Of a stretch of 64,000 bases of DNA, positions 1 through 9,042 are shown piece by piece; the first letter of the stretch is position 1, and each line of letters opens with the position of its first letter. A program made the translations under genes and the position numbers. The notes under the pieces were generated by a model. That model ran no database searches. It saw only the letters and a program-made list of their open reading frames with translations, and was not told the origin of the DNA. Origin of the DNA: Nocardia alba NBRC 108234 (GTDB taxonomy: Bacteria; Actinomycetota; Actinomycetes; Mycobacteriales; Mycobacteriaceae); assembly GCF_001612665.1 (NCBI RefSeq), contig NZ_BDAX01000002.1, positions 992,001 through 1,056,000 of the forward strand. Direction: 5' to 3'.

Positions 1-30
1 CATGTCGACATCAAGTATTACCGTGCCGTC

Positions 31-963
31 ATGTCTGATCCAGTACCCACCCCCGGCCTGCTCGAATGCTGCTCTGCGGCGGTCGGAACGGTGCGCGGTG
101 CGGTGCGACCGCGCCCCGCCGACGAGCGGTTGCTGCGTTCGCTCACCGACGCGGGACTGCCCACCGCTCGACGCATCGTCACCGTGACCCCGTTGGCTCA
201 GGTATCCCGATCGGTGCCGACGATGGCAGTCGTGGAAGGGCGTTTCGCACCCCGCCGGATCGCCAACTCGTTGAGCTCGTTCGTGATCCGGCACCCCGAA
301 GCCACCTTCGTCGTCGATCCGGGCTATTGCGTCGACGCCGATCGCCGCGCCATCGCGCAGCTGCCGAGAATATTGCGGATGGCCGTGCGTCCGCCGTCGG
401 ACACCATCCCGACGATCACCGCGCTGCGCGCCGAATCCTCGCTGCCCGCACTCGATTTCGCCCTGCCGACCCACGCGCACTGGGATCATGTGTGCGGCTT
501 GCTCGACCTGCCGGGCCTGCCGCTACACCTACACAGTGTCGAGCACCGCTGGATCGCCACCGGCGCGGTCGCTCCCGTCGGCGGGGTGCGCGACGCGCTG
601 ACCGACCGTCGTCTCGTCGAATACGACCTCGACGGACCACCCGTCCTCACCTTCGGTCGCAGCCACGACCTGTTCGGCGACGGCAGCGTGGTCCTGGTCG
701 ACCTCGCCGGCCACACCCCCGGCAGCATCGGCATCCTCGCCCACACCGGAAGCGGTTGGGTCCTGTTGGCCGGCGACGCCGCCTGGCATTCGCTCCAGAT
801 CGACGAACTTCGTCAAAAGTCCAGCTTCCCCGGCAATTTCGCCGACGACGACCGCGCCCTCACCTTCGAAACCCTGCACCGGCTGCACCTGGCTCGCCAC
901 ACCGTCACGATCGTCCCGACCCACGACTACGACGCGACGCGACGACTCGCGGCGCGCGTCTAG
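31..963 (+). CDS. Metallo-beta-lactamase-fold hydrolase
   Basis: A 310-residue protein of the metallo-beta-lactamase superfamily, a family of zinc-dependent hydrolases. The metal-binding HAHWDH motif is at residues 148-153. It is followed by AGHTPGS near 226 (third metal His 228), an AGD near 247-249 and a late His in PTHDYD near 298. No signal peptide is seen, so it is probably cytoplasmic. The family covers lactonases, glyoxalase II and thioesterases, and the substrate here cannot be told. It ends convergently with the small gene at 960-1235 with a 4-base overlap. The start is the ATG at 31; sequence upstream is cut by the window edge. Confidence 0.85.
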   Translation: MSDPVPTPGLLECCSAAVGTVRGAVRPRPADERLLRSLTDAGLPTARRIVTVTPLAQVSRSVPTMAVVEGRFAPRRIANSLSSFVIRHPEATFVVDPGYCVDADRRAIAQLPRILRMAVRPPSDTIPTITALRAESSLPALDFALPTHAHWDHVCGLLDLPGLPLHLHSVEHRWIATGAVAPVGGVRDALTDRRLVEYDLDGPPVLTFGRSHDLFGDGSVVLVDLAGHTPGSIGILAHTGSGWVLLAGDAAWHSLQIDELRQKSSFPGNFADDDRALTFETLHRLHLARHTVTIVPTHDYDATRRLAARV

Positions 964-1235
964 GTCCGGACGAGGTCGTAGACATAGGAACGGTCACCCT
1001 TTCGGCTCACCCACACACCTTCGGGCGGGAGATCTCCCGGGCCCGCATCGTCGAACGGGCGGCTCGACACCGTGCCGTTCGCGTCGCACACCACCCAGCC
1101 GAAATCCGGCAGCCGACGACACCAGAGATCGAGGTCGACCCGCCGATAGGACGGGTACCCCGGCGCTGTCGTCTCGCGAACGAACTCGTAGGTCAACCCG
1201 TCCACCCGCCGCACGAACCGCACACCTGACATCAC
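960..1235 (-). CDS. Small hypothetical protein, 91 aa
   Basis: I do not recognise this protein. It encodes 91 residues, rich in Arg, Asp and aromatic residues, with no membrane segment or signal peptide. It contains a W-C-R-R-L-P-D-F-G-W stretch around residues 38-47, and the C/G-ending codon pattern of its neighbours supports it as coding. Its stop overlaps the stop of the convergent hydrolase by 4 bases. It lies downstream of the membrane protein gene on the same strand and could be co-transcribed with it. Confidence 0.5.
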   Translation of the reverse strand: MMSGVRFVRRVDGLTYEFVRETTAPGYPSYRRVDLDLWCRRLPDFGWVVCDANGTVSSRPFDDAGPGDLPPEGVWVSRKGDRSYVYDLVRT

Positions 1236-1304
1236 AGCATCCTGACCGAGATTCGCGGCCCCGTCGATCGCATTTCATGGACCGGCGGGTCCGCACGACG
1301 CCGA

Positions 1305-1676
1305 TCACACCGCGACGCGGGCCCGACGCCGGCCCAGCAGCACGCACACCACCGCCGCGATCGCGAAGAGTGGATGCAGGTAGCGATCCCGCATGTCCAC
1401 CGGAACGGCGGCCACCAGGGTGTTCCCGTCGAATGCCTCCGACACCGTCGCCAGTAGATAGATCGCCCCCACCGTCAGCGCGACCCGGTCGGTCCAGTGC
1501 GGACAGGCCACACCGAATACCAACAGCGCCACCATGATCAGCTGCCACACCGAACGCCAGCCGGTGCCGGGCACCGCGAAATCCGCGCCCATCACCAGTG
1601 TGGACGTGGCGCGCACGCCGAGCACCAGCGCCAGAGCCGCGCAGTACCACCACGCCGCGGACCGACCAGACACCAT
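1305..1676 (-). CDS. Small integral membrane protein, four TM helices
   Basis: A 123-residue hydrophobic protein with about four predicted membrane segments: near residues 6-25, 40-57, 63-78 and 99-115. It ends in an Arg-rich tail. No catalytic motif is visible and the function is unknown. I chose the ATG at 1676 because GAGGAGAG lies about 6 bases upstream. A longer in-frame GTG at 1706 lies inside a 21-bp palindromic operator and has no ribosome binding site. The gene is divergent from the TetR gene at 1740 and is probably its regulatory target. Confidence 0.7.
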   Translation of the reverse strand: MVSGRSAAWWYCAALALVLGVRATSTLVMGADFAVPGTGWRSVWQLIMVALLVFGVACPHWTDRVALTVGAIYLLATVSEAFDGNTLVAAVPVDMRDRYLHPLFAIAAVVCVLLGRRRARVAV

Positions 1677-1696
1677 GAATCTCTCCTCACCGACCG

Positions 1697-1717
1697 TTAC
1701 TGCCACGGTGGCATTAA
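1697..1717. promoter_or_regulatory. TetR-type palindromic operator 1
   Basis: A 21-bp odd-centred palindrome, TTAnTGCCACnGTGGCAnTAA, between the divergent membrane-protein and TetR genes. A near copy lies at 1730-1749. Paired dyads between a TetR gene and a divergent gene are the usual layout for autoregulated TetR repressors. Confidence 0.7.
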
Positions 1718-1729
1718 CAGCTCCGACTA

Positions 1730-1749
1730 TAGTGCCACCATGGCAGTAA
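1730..1749. promoter_or_regulatory. TetR-type operator 2, over the regulator start codon
   Basis: TAGTGCCACCATGGCAGTAA is a slightly imperfect copy of the dyad at 1697-1717, with TGCCA and TGGCA arms kept. It contains the ATG of the TetR gene at 1740. Binding here would block the regulator's own transcription or translation. Confidence 0.6.
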
Positions 1750-2354
1750 CCGCCACGGGAAGTTCCGAATCACAGCCACGACGCCGTCGCACACCGGAAG
1801 CGGCCCGGCAGGAAATACTGTCCGCCGCGGCCGATCTGCTCACCCGTCGACCGATCGAGGAACTCACCGTCGCCACCCTGATGGCGCATACGACGCTCTC
1901 GCGCAAGTCGTTCTACGTCTACTTCCACGATCGGGTCGAATTGCTCGAAGCACTGGTGCGACCCCTGCGCGTAGAAGCCGACACCACCCTGGAGCAGTGG
2001 TCCCACGCCGACGACCCGGTAGCGGCCGGACTCGCCGCCCTCACCGCCGCCGCGCACACCTACCGACGCCACGGCCCCGTCCTGCGCGCCATCTTCTACT
2101 CGAGCAGTACCGAACCCGACCTCGTGGCGCTGCGCGCGGCGCTCGTCGATCCGGTGGTCGCGGTCGCCAACCGCGTCGTGCGACACCTCGCCCCCGACCT
2201 ACCCGACCCCACCGGGACAGCCTCGGCGCTGGTCACGATGAACGTGCATGTCCTGCTCGGCCTCCGACCCGATACGAGCGAGGCCGACGTGGACGCCACC
2301 ATCGACACACTCTCGACGATCTGGCGGCGGACACTACGCGTCGAACACCGATAG
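1740..2354 (+). CDS. TetR/AcrR family transcriptional regulator
   Basis: A 204-residue TetR-type repressor. The N-terminal helix-turn-helix (about residues 18-64) has the family pattern, with TLSRKSFYVYFHDRVELLEAL around the recognition helix. The C-terminal ligand domain is unrecognised. No ribosome binding site precedes the ATG at 1740, so translation may be leaderless. The start codon sits within a dyad operator, and a second copy lies at 1697-1717. It is divergent from the small membrane protein gene, which is its likely target together with itself. It is not related to the two TetR paralogs of the main cluster. Confidence 0.88.
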   Translation: MAVTATGSSESQPRRRRTPEAARQEILSAAADLLTRRPIEELTVATLMAHTTLSRKSFYVYFHDRVELLEALVRPLRVEADTTLEQWSHADDPVAAGLAALTAAAHTYRRHGPVLRAIFYSSSTEPDLVALRAALVDPVVAVANRVVRHLAPDLPDPTGTASALVTMNVHVLLGLRPDTSEADVDATIDTLSTIWRRTLRVEHR

Positions 2355-2452
2355 CCGACCCCGTCAACCAACGGAATCGACACGATCGCACTACCCGACC
2401 GGAACACGCACGTAGACAGGCAGTTCGAGCAAATGCATCACGCTCGGAAAAT

Positions 2453-2467
2453 ATAGCTTTAGGCTAT
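2453..2467. promoter_or_regulatory. AT-rich short dyad upstream of the esterase
   Basis: ATAGC-tttag-GCTAT is a small inverted repeat in the only AT-rich part of the 206-base gap before the gene at 2561. It is a possible promoter or operator element. Nothing else stands out in the gap. Confidence 0.3.
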
Positions 2468-2560
2468 CACTCGGCTCGGGATTGCCTATCGACAGCGGCG
2501 CCCAGCCGTGTTTTCACGCGATGAATCCATCCGTCCATCGACGAGTCGAGGAGCAGGTAC

Positions 2561-3805
2561 ATGCCTGTTGTCAACGTTTGGGGTTCGATCAGTCCTACCA
2601 CCCGTACCGCACATCCCGAACCGCCGGAGCCCCACGACGAGTGGTCGCTCGCCGGAGGTACCGCGTGGGTCTACTACAGCCCGCTCAACCGCCGACAGCT
2701 CGTCCGACCGGTTATCCTCGCGGACGGATTCTCCACCGGCGCAAGCGATCTCGCGGAATTGTGGGCCGGTCTCGAAGAGAACGGCGACTACCGTTTCATC
2801 AGCGAGCTGCACGCGACCGGTCGTGACGTGATCATCCTGGGCTACCACAACCGCGCGGCATCGATCCTCGACAACGCCGACACCGCCATCGAGTGCATCC
2901 GCCGGACCCTGTCCGAGCGGGTCGGTCGCGCGAAGCTCGCGGTGGGCGGCTTCAGCATGGGCGGGCTGGTCACCCGCTACGCGCTGGCCAAGATGGAGAA
3001 CGACCCGTCGCTGCCCGATGCGGAGACGAGCACCTACTTCTCCTATGACACCCCGCATCGCGGTGCGTGGCTGCCGATCTCGGTGCAGGCGTTCGCGCAC
3101 TTCACCAAGGACAACTGGGGCTCGAACATGCCCATCTTCGGCCAGTTCTCCGACCTGATCAACAGCGCCGCCGCACGTCAGATGGCTCGCTGGCACATCA
3201 GCAAGATCAGCGAAACTCCCGAGCAGGATGCCGAACGCACCGCATTCCTGCGCAAGCTCGACGAGGTCGGTGGCTGGCCGCGCGGCGTCCGCAAGGTCGG
3301 CGTCGCCAACGGCGTCGACAACGGCCGAGGCAACGGCATCGAACCCGGTGTCGTCGCCGCTGTCGGACGCGGCCAGGCGCTGCCCGAAGCCACGCTGTTC
3401 ACCCAGGCACGAGGCGAGCAGATCGTAGCGACCCTGGACAGCGCCGACCAGCCCGCCGTCCACATTCGCACCGCCGGACTGCCCGACCTCGACGGTGCCC
3501 CCGGCGGCCTGTTCCCCGAAAGCACCGTGCTGCCGGGCAATCCGGGCAACTTCGGCATGGCCTCCATGCTCATGTTCGCGCTGGGCTGCGAAACCGAACT
3601 GCCCGTGAACACTTCGTGTTTCATCCCCACCATCAGCGCCGTCGCCGCGAAGGAGATCGACGACCGCACAGCCCTCTACAGCCCGATCCGCCCCGATGAC
3701 AGCGAACTCGACGCCTTCCTCTGCGCGAGCACCAATCAGGGCCACACCGCGATGACCGAGGAACTGGGCGCCTGGATCGTCAACGAGATCCTCTCCACCG
3801 ACTAG
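2561..3805 (+). CDS. Alpha/beta-hydrolase (esterase/lipase-like)
   Basis: A 414-residue alpha/beta-hydrolase. The nucleophile elbow GGFSMGG gives Ser 132, and a late His (NQGH, about 395) could be the catalytic His. An acidic partner cannot be fixed by eye. The fold resembles PGAP1/DUF676-like lipases, with a TPHRG stretch after the elbow that is common in lipases. No clear signal peptide is seen. The start is supported by GAGGAGCAGG just upstream. The gene is monocistronic and is followed by a perfect 13-bp inverted repeat. Confidence 0.75.
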   Translation: MPVVNVWGSISPTTRTAHPEPPEPHDEWSLAGGTAWVYYSPLNRRQLVRPVILADGFSTGASDLAELWAGLEENGDYRFISELHATGRDVIILGYHNRAASILDNADTAIECIRRTLSERVGRAKLAVGGFSMGGLVTRYALAKMENDPSLPDAETSTYFSYDTPHRGAWLPISVQAFAHFTKDNWGSNMPIFGQFSDLINSAAARQMARWHISKISETPEQDAERTAFLRKLDEVGGWPRGVRKVGVANGVDNGRGNGIEPGVVAAVGRGQALPEATLFTQARGEQIVATLDSADQPAVHIRTAGLPDLDGAPGGLFPESTVLPGNPGNFGMASMLMFALGCETELPVNTSCFIPTISAVAAKEIDDRTALYSPIRPDDSELDAFLCASTNQGHTAMTEELGAWIVNEILSTD

Positions 3806-3828
3806 TACCGGGTAGCCCTGGACCGCTG

Positions 3829-3861
3829 CGGCCGTACCGACACGACATGTCGGTACGGCCG
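3829..3861 (+). terminator. Inverted repeat, probable terminator
   Basis: Perfect 13-bp arms (3829-3841 and 3849-3861) with a 7-base loop lie 24 bases after the esterase stop. There is no T-run, so it could be a weak terminator or a protein-binding dyad. Confidence 0.5.
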
Positions 3862-3950
3862 TGCGCTCGATCGAACAACGAATCGGACTGGTAACCGAAC
3901 AATCATCTGCCGCAAGCTCGCACCATCGCCAAGACTTCAGGAGGTTCGCG

Positions 3951-5294
3951 ATGGTTCGCAGAGGTGAACACGCGGTGGTGCTCGGCGCGAGCATGGCAGG
4001 TCTGCTCGCCGCCCGAGTGTTGTCCGATTCCTACGACCGGGTCACCGTGGTGGAGCGAGACCGCCTCGACGCCGGACCCGGCCCGCGCCGCGGCGTGCCG
4101 CAGGGCAAACACATTCACGCGTTGCTGCCCAGCGGTTCCGAGGCGTTGGAGAGCCTGTTCCCCGGACTGCTCGACGAACTCGTCGCCGCGGGAACCAAGG
4201 TGGTCGAGGACTACACCGATTTCTACTTCTCCATCGCGGGCAATCGCCTCTCGGCCGCCGTACAGCCGCGAGTGCCGACCTACCTGCCGACGAGGCCGCA
4301 TCTGGAAGGCCATGTCCGAGAACGTGTTCGATCGCTACCGTCGGTGCGGATCGTCGACGGCCACGACGTGGTCGGGCTGATCCCGGCGGAGATCGGCGAC
4401 CGGATCACCGGTGTCCGGGTCATCTCGCGCGCGCCGGGCAGCGCGGCCGAGGTCCTTGCTTGCGACCTCGTCGTGGACGCGACGGGCCGCAGCTCCCGGA
4501 CACCGGCCTGGCTGACCGGCCTCGGCTACGAAACACCGCCCGAGGAAGCGGTTTCGGTCCACATCGGCTACTCGAGCCTGTCGCTGCGGCCTGCCCCCGG
4601 CACGGAGCCGGAGACACTGGTGCTGATCGGACCCGCTCCGGATCGGCCGATCGGCATGGCGTTGCTCGCCACCGAGGACGACACCTGGCTGTTCACCGCC
4701 ACCGGCTATCGCGACCATCATCCGGGCACGACCTTCGACGAACTCGTCGAGTTCGTCACGCCGTTCGCCCCACCCCACGTCCTCGACGCGCTGCGCCGCG
4801 CGGAGCCGTTGTCGAGTGCGGTGACGTACCGCTACGACGCCAATCGCCGTCGGCGCTACGACCTGGTCGGTCGATTCCCGCGGGGACTGATCGTGATGGG
4901 CGACGCGATGTGTGGATTCAATCCCATCTACGCACAGGGAATGTCGGTCGCCGCGTTGCAGGCCGTGGCGCTGCGCGAGTGTCTGCGCACCGCGGGCGAG
5001 GACCTGGAGCGTCGCTTCTTCCGTGCCGCCGCGCAACCGGTGGGCGTGGCGTGGGGTCTGGCCGTCGGCGCGGACCTGACTCAGCCACTGGTGCTGGGGC
5101 GGCGAACGGCCCGCATTCGACTTGTCAACGGTTACGTCCGTCGGCTGCTCGAAGTCGGCAGACACGACCCGATAGTGGCCGCTCGGTTCCTGCGGGTTTC
5201 GGCCCTGCTGGATCATCCGAGCCGACTGCTGATGCCGACTACCATCGCGCGGGTGATGCTCGGCACGCGCCGAACACGAGGGATCGACGACTGA
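3951..5294 (+). CDS. FAD-dependent monooxygenase/oxidoreductase
   Basis: A 447-residue flavoprotein of the PHBH-like class. An N-terminal dinucleotide fold (GASMAG, residues 12-17) is followed by a VVERD end-of-strand motif. The second FAD motif, GDAMCGFNPIYAQGM, is near residue 316. Substrate is unknown; relatives include epoxidases and hydroxylases. The ATG at 3951 is chosen over in-frame sequence upstream because CAGGAGG lies 6 bases before it. The large ATPase gene starts 13 bases after the stop, so the two are probably one operon. Confidence 0.85.
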   Translation: MVRRGEHAVVLGASMAGLLAARVLSDSYDRVTVVERDRLDAGPGPRRGVPQGKHIHALLPSGSEALESLFPGLLDELVAAGTKVVEDYTDFYFSIAGNRLSAAVQPRVPTYLPTRPHLEGHVRERVRSLPSVRIVDGHDVVGLIPAEIGDRITGVRVISRAPGSAAEVLACDLVVDATGRSSRTPAWLTGLGYETPPEEAVSVHIGYSSLSLRPAPGTEPETLVLIGPAPDRPIGMALLATEDDTWLFTATGYRDHHPGTTFDELVEFVTPFAPPHVLDALRRAEPLSSAVTYRYDANRRRRYDLVGRFPRGLIVMGDAMCGFNPIYAQGMSVAALQAVALRECLRTAGEDLERRFFRAAAQPVGVAWGLAVGADLTQPLVLGRRTARIRLVNGYVRRLLEVGRHDPIVAARFLRVSALLDHPSRLLMPTTIARVMLGTRRTRGIDD

Positions 5295-5307
5295 TGGACC
5301 ACTGGCG

Positions 5308-7353
5308 ATGACCGACTCCAGCACAACCGTGGCCGCACGGCTGCGTTCAGCACGACGGCGGCGATTCGTGGGACGCGCCGCCGAAGTCGAGCTGTTCCTG
5401 TCGGCGCTCGCGGCGACAGAACTGCCCTTCGCGGTGCTGTATCTCTACGGCCCCGGCGGGGTCGGCAAGACCACGCTGCTGGCCGAACTCGTCGAGTTGG
5501 CCGAGGCCGCGGGTGCGAGCACCGCCCGGGTGGACGGTCGTGCCGTCGAATCATCGCCCGCGGCGTTCGAAACCGCCCTCGCGCAACTGTCGCCGACGAC
5601 GCAGCGGTCGGTAGTCTTCATCGATACGTTCGAACACCTTGCCCCGCTGGATGACTGGCTGCGGCAGACCTTCCTCCCAACAATGACCACCGATGTCCTG
5701 GTAGTGATCGCTTCCCGTCTGCCACCCACGAGCCAATGGTCGGACGACCCGGGCTGGCGGGATCTGCTGCGTGTGGTCTCCCTGCGCAACCTCGCGCCCG
5801 AAGACGCCAGGGCCTACCTCAGAATCGCCGAAGTGCCGGTCGACCGACACGACCGGCTGCTGACCCTCACCCATGGCCATCCGCTGGCATTGTCGCTGCT
5901 GGTCGACGTCATGGCCCAGACCGCGGGCGCCCTGCCGACCAGTCTGGTCGATACCCCCGACACGGTGCGCGCGCTGCTCGCCCGTTTCGTCGATTCCGTA
6001 CCGAGCAAGCGCCACCGTGCCGCACTGGAGGTGTGCGCGCACGTCAGGTTCACCACCGAAGCCCTGCTGCGGGCAGCGCTCGACGAACCGGACTGCGCTG
6101 AGATATTCGAGTGGTTGCGCGGTCTCGCGATCATCGAACCGGGCCCACTCGGGCTCGCGCCGCACGAGCTCGCCCGCGACGTCCTCGACGTGGACCTGCG
6201 CTGGCGCGACCCCGAGTCCTACCTCGTGGTGCATCGCCGGGTTCGAGGGCACCTGCTCGAGGTCCTCGACGTCGCGGCGCGGCACGGGCGGCGATCGGTC
6301 GCCGACCTCGTGTTCCTGCATCGCCACAACCCGACCATCTCGGCCTACTGGGACTGGTCGACATTCGGCCGGGCGTTCCCCGACCAGTACCGTCCGCAAC
6401 ATCGGGAGGCCGTGCTGGCGATGACGAAACGACACCAGGGCCCCGAGCAGGCGGAGCTGGTCGAGTTCTGGCTGACTCGACAGCCCGAACAGTTCGTCAT
6501 GGTCTTGGGCTCCGGCCGCACACCGATCGGCTACTTCGCCCGCTTGGCGCTGCACCTGGCCACCGAGGACGATCTGTCGACCGATCCGGGCGCACGCGCG
6601 ATGTGGGACTACGCGACCAGATACGGCACACCACGGCCCGGCGAGCCGGTGTACGCGGGCCGCTTCCTCGTCGACGCCGAGCACCACCAACAGCCGTCCT
6701 CCACCATCAATGTGGTCACCGCGTGCTCGACCCATTTCTGGTTGTCCCAGCCCGATCTGACATGGGATTTCATCGGCGCCTTCGAGGACTCCGATGCGTG
6801 GGAGCCGTTCATGAGCCACATCGACTTCCATCGCGCCCGTGACGCGGACTACGAGGTGGGTGGCCGGCGGTACGCGGTGTACGCGCACGATTGGCGGCGA
6901 GTGGGGATCGCGCAGTGGCTGGATCTGACCAGTGATCGTGTCGTCGGTGCGCTGGTCGCGCGACCTGAGGCTCCCGCGCCCGAACTGGTCCTGTCCCAGC
7001 CCGAATTCGCCGACGCTGTCCGGTCGGGCTTGCGTGGACTCGTCCGCGGCGGCGTTCTCGAGCAGAATCCGTTGCTGCGATCGAAAGTCGTGTGCGGCGC
7101 GACCGGTCCGGCGACCGGCTCCGCGCTGCGTGAGCTGCTCGTCGCCATGATCGAGTCGGTGCGAGAAGACAACCGGGGCGAGAAGCTCTACCGCGTCCTC
7201 GACCGCACCTTCCTCCATCCGGCGCCGACCCAGGAACGGGCCGCTGAGCTACTCGGTCTGCCGTTCTCGACCTACCGACGCCAACTCACCCAGGGCATCG
7301 AGCGAGTGATCGCGAAGATGTGGCAGGTCGAGCTCTACGGACCGGCCGAATAG
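5308..7353 (+). CDS. Large P-loop ATPase (STAND-like)
   Basis: A 681-residue ATP-binding protein. An N-terminal FVGR motif is followed by Walker A GPGGVGKTT at residues 49-57. A hydrophobic-acidic SVVFIDTFEH Walker B candidate is near 105. The remainder is a long alpha-rich region. The C-terminal 50 residues (TQERAAELLGLPFSTYRRQL) look like a DNA-binding helix-turn-helix. The layout suggests a signalling ATPase with a regulatory role rather than an enzyme of metabolism. It sits 13 bases behind the FAD monooxygenase and may regulate or work with it. Confidence 0.75.
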   Translation: MTDSSTTVAARLRSARRRRFVGRAAEVELFLSALAATELPFAVLYLYGPGGVGKTTLLAELVELAEAAGASTARVDGRAVESSPAAFETALAQLSPTTQRSVVFIDTFEHLAPLDDWLRQTFLPTMTTDVLVVIASRLPPTSQWSDDPGWRDLLRVVSLRNLAPEDARAYLRIAEVPVDRHDRLLTLTHGHPLALSLLVDVMAQTAGALPTSLVDTPDTVRALLARFVDSVPSKRHRAALEVCAHVRFTTEALLRAALDEPDCAEIFEWLRGLAIIEPGPLGLAPHELARDVLDVDLRWRDPESYLVVHRRVRGHLLEVLDVAARHGRRSVADLVFLHRHNPTISAYWDWSTFGRAFPDQYRPQHREAVLAMTKRHQGPEQAELVEFWLTRQPEQFVMVLGSGRTPIGYFARLALHLATEDDLSTDPGARAMWDYATRYGTPRPGEPVYAGRFLVDAEHHQQPSSTINVVTACSTHFWLSQPDLTWDFIGAFEDSDAWEPFMSHIDFHRARDADYEVGGRRYAVYAHDWRRVGIAQWLDLTSDRVVGALVARPEAPAPELVLSQPEFADAVRSGLRGLVRGGVLEQNPLLRSKVVCGATGPATGSALRELLVAMIESVREDNRGEKLYRVLDRTFLHPAPTQERAAELLGLPFSTYRRQLTQGIERVIAKMWQVELYGPAE

Positions 7354-7753
7354 CTCCCGCCGGGCACGCTCCGAGGCCTCGAAGCGGCTCGGACTTCACG
7401 GCATCGCAGTCGCCCGGTCGCGACGACGCCGCGAACGTCCGGCCGAGCATGAACCGGGTCGCGCCGCGCACTACTGTTTCCAGAACCGATAACACTACCG
7501 TTGCGCTATTGATAACCTCTGCGAGAGGCTTTCCGAACCTCACCGCGCTCGACGAACGCCGGACCTCCGCGGAGCGGAACCGGCACGGGAGTGGCTGACA
7601 CCCGCCGCCACCGGGGGGCGCCCCGGCAATGCGCCGACCGCCTCCGCGAGGAATTCGGCCACGGCGCCGACCGCCTGATCACGCATGGCGCGCCCGAAGA
7701 TTCGCCCCCATCGTCGGCGCATACCGCGACACCGAGAAGAAGAGACCGCTGAG
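7354..7753. other. 400-base non-coding gap
   Basis: I find no credible gene here. An AT-richer stretch near 7480-7520 holds two GATAAC direct copies (7488 and 7511), next to a short CCTCT/AGAGG dyad at 7516-7528. This is a likely promoter area for the kinase-like gene at 7754. No copy of the cluster-wide TACNGTA operator occurs here. Confidence 0.4.
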
Positions 7754-8845
7754 ATGAGCACTACCCTACCGATTCCGCGCGGCGCCGCGGACGTCACCCA
7801 CCACTGGCTGCAGGCCGCGCTGGGATCGAACGGCGTCACTGTCGTGGTCGAGGATGTGGAGGTCGCCCCGATCGGCACCGGCCAGACAGGTGCGACCTTC
7901 CGAATCACCCCTCGCTACGCGGACGCGGAGCACGACTTCCCCTCGACCTTCGTCATCAAATTACCCGCCGGCGATGACGGCGTGCGTGCCGGTGTCACGC
8001 TCGGCTATCTCAGCGAGGTCGCCTTCTATCGGAACGCCGCCGAGCAGACCAGCGTGCCGACGCCGCGCTGCTTCTACAGCGACATCACCGAGGACGGCGC
8101 GGAGTTCGCACTGCTGCTGTCCGACCTGTCCCCCGCGATTCCCGGCGACCAGGTCGCCGGCTGCGATACCGTGGCGGCACGTCAGGCCGTCACAGCGTTG
8201 GCCGGTCTGCACGGTCCGAGTTGGTGCGATCCGCGCTGGCTCGACCTCGCTGTCGCGATGCCCAAACCGGGCGACACAGCCGCAGCGGGCGGGCTCGGGG
8301 ACGTGGCACGGATGGCCGCCGGCATCACCCTCGACAAGCTCGGCACGCGCATGGATCGTCGCGACCGTGACACCTTCCGCGACGCACTGAACCTGGTGAC
8401 ACCATGGCTGCGGGCCGAAGCCGACACAGGCCGCTTCGCCTTGCTGCACGGGGACTACCGGCTCGACAACCTCATGTTCGACAGCGCGACCGACCGCGTC
8501 AGCGTGGTCGACTGGCAAACACTCGGCATCGGGCTACCCGCGCGTGACCTCGCCTACTTCACCGCCACCAGCCTGGACCCCGACACCCGAGCGGCAGCCG
8601 AGCACGGGCTCGTAGACGCGTACCACCGGACACTGCTCGACTTCGGCGTCACCGGATACACACCCGAAACATGCTGGCAGGATTACAGATTCGGAATGGT
8701 CCAGGCTCCGTTGATCGTCGCGCTCGGTGCCGCCTTCGCGACGCCGACAGCGCGTGGCGAAGAGATCTTCCTGGTCATGTTGGAACGTAGCTGCCGGGCG
8801 ATTCGGGAGCTGGGGACACTCGCCCTGATCGACGCCGCGGCCTGA
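7754..8845 (+). CDS. APH/EcdK-like phosphotransferase family protein
   Basis: A 363-residue protein of the aminoglycoside phosphotransferase/choline-kinase-like fold. The catalytic loop LLHGDYRLDNLMFD is around residues 229-242, and the metal-binding VVDWQ follows near 253. Such proteins are common in actinobacterial lipid and CoA gene neighbourhoods, and their substrates are mostly unknown; antibiotic resistance should not be assumed. The start at 7754 is an ATG with GAGA-type purines upstream. It has no TACNGTA operator, so it is probably outside the regulon that begins with the next gene. Confidence 0.78.
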   Translation: MSTTLPIPRGAADVTHHWLQAALGSNGVTVVVEDVEVAPIGTGQTGATFRITPRYADAEHDFPSTFVIKLPAGDDGVRAGVTLGYLSEVAFYRNAAEQTSVPTPRCFYSDITEDGAEFALLLSDLSPAIPGDQVAGCDTVAARQAVTALAGLHGPSWCDPRWLDLAVAMPKPGDTAAAGGLGDVARMAAGITLDKLGTRMDRRDRDTFRDALNLVTPWLRAEADTGRFALLHGDYRLDNLMFDSATDRVSVVDWQTLGIGLPARDLAYFTATSLDPDTRAAAEHGLVDAYHRTLLDFGVTGYTPETCWQDYRFGMVQAPLIVALGAAFATPTARGEEIFLVMLERSCRAIRELGTLALIDAAA

Positions 8846-8897
8846 CGCTGGGACCGAGGTCTACGGACCGCCGGGAAGTGGGACTTGCGCCGGGTCG

Positions 8898-8916
8898 TAC
8901 CGTAAGGGGTACAGTA
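8898..8916. promoter_or_regulatory. Cluster operator a (TACCGTA-N5-TACAGTA)
   Basis: A 19-bp dyad lying 127 bases upstream of the amidohydrolase start at 9043. It is the leftmost copy of the operator found across the window. Confidence 0.7.
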
Positions 8917-9042
8917 AGTCAAACGTTTGCGCCGACGACGGTCTTCCCGGAGGTCTCGACGGCGGTGTCCGCGTCGGATGCCGATCGTTAGGTTTCGACG
9001 ATGGCCGCCCCGACGAGACAACCGGTCACGAAAGGACACAGA

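Noticed and set aside
2486..3994. A 502-codon minus-strand open frame under the esterase
   Set aside because: Shadow frame; the plus strand has a ribosome binding site and a GFSMGG nucleophile elbow.
5551..7218. A 555-codon minus-strand open frame under the P-loop ATPase
   Set aside because: Shadow frame; Walker A and the helix-turn-helix lie on the plus strand.
7320..7598. A 92-codon plus-strand frame in the gap before the kinase-like gene
   Set aside because: It begins inside the ATPase gene in another frame, has no recognisable sequence and no ribosome binding site.
7754..8845. Antibiotic-resistance kinase
   Set aside because: The fold is aminoglycoside-phosphotransferase-like, but this large family in actinomycetes is mostly not resistance-related, and nothing in the context supports it.
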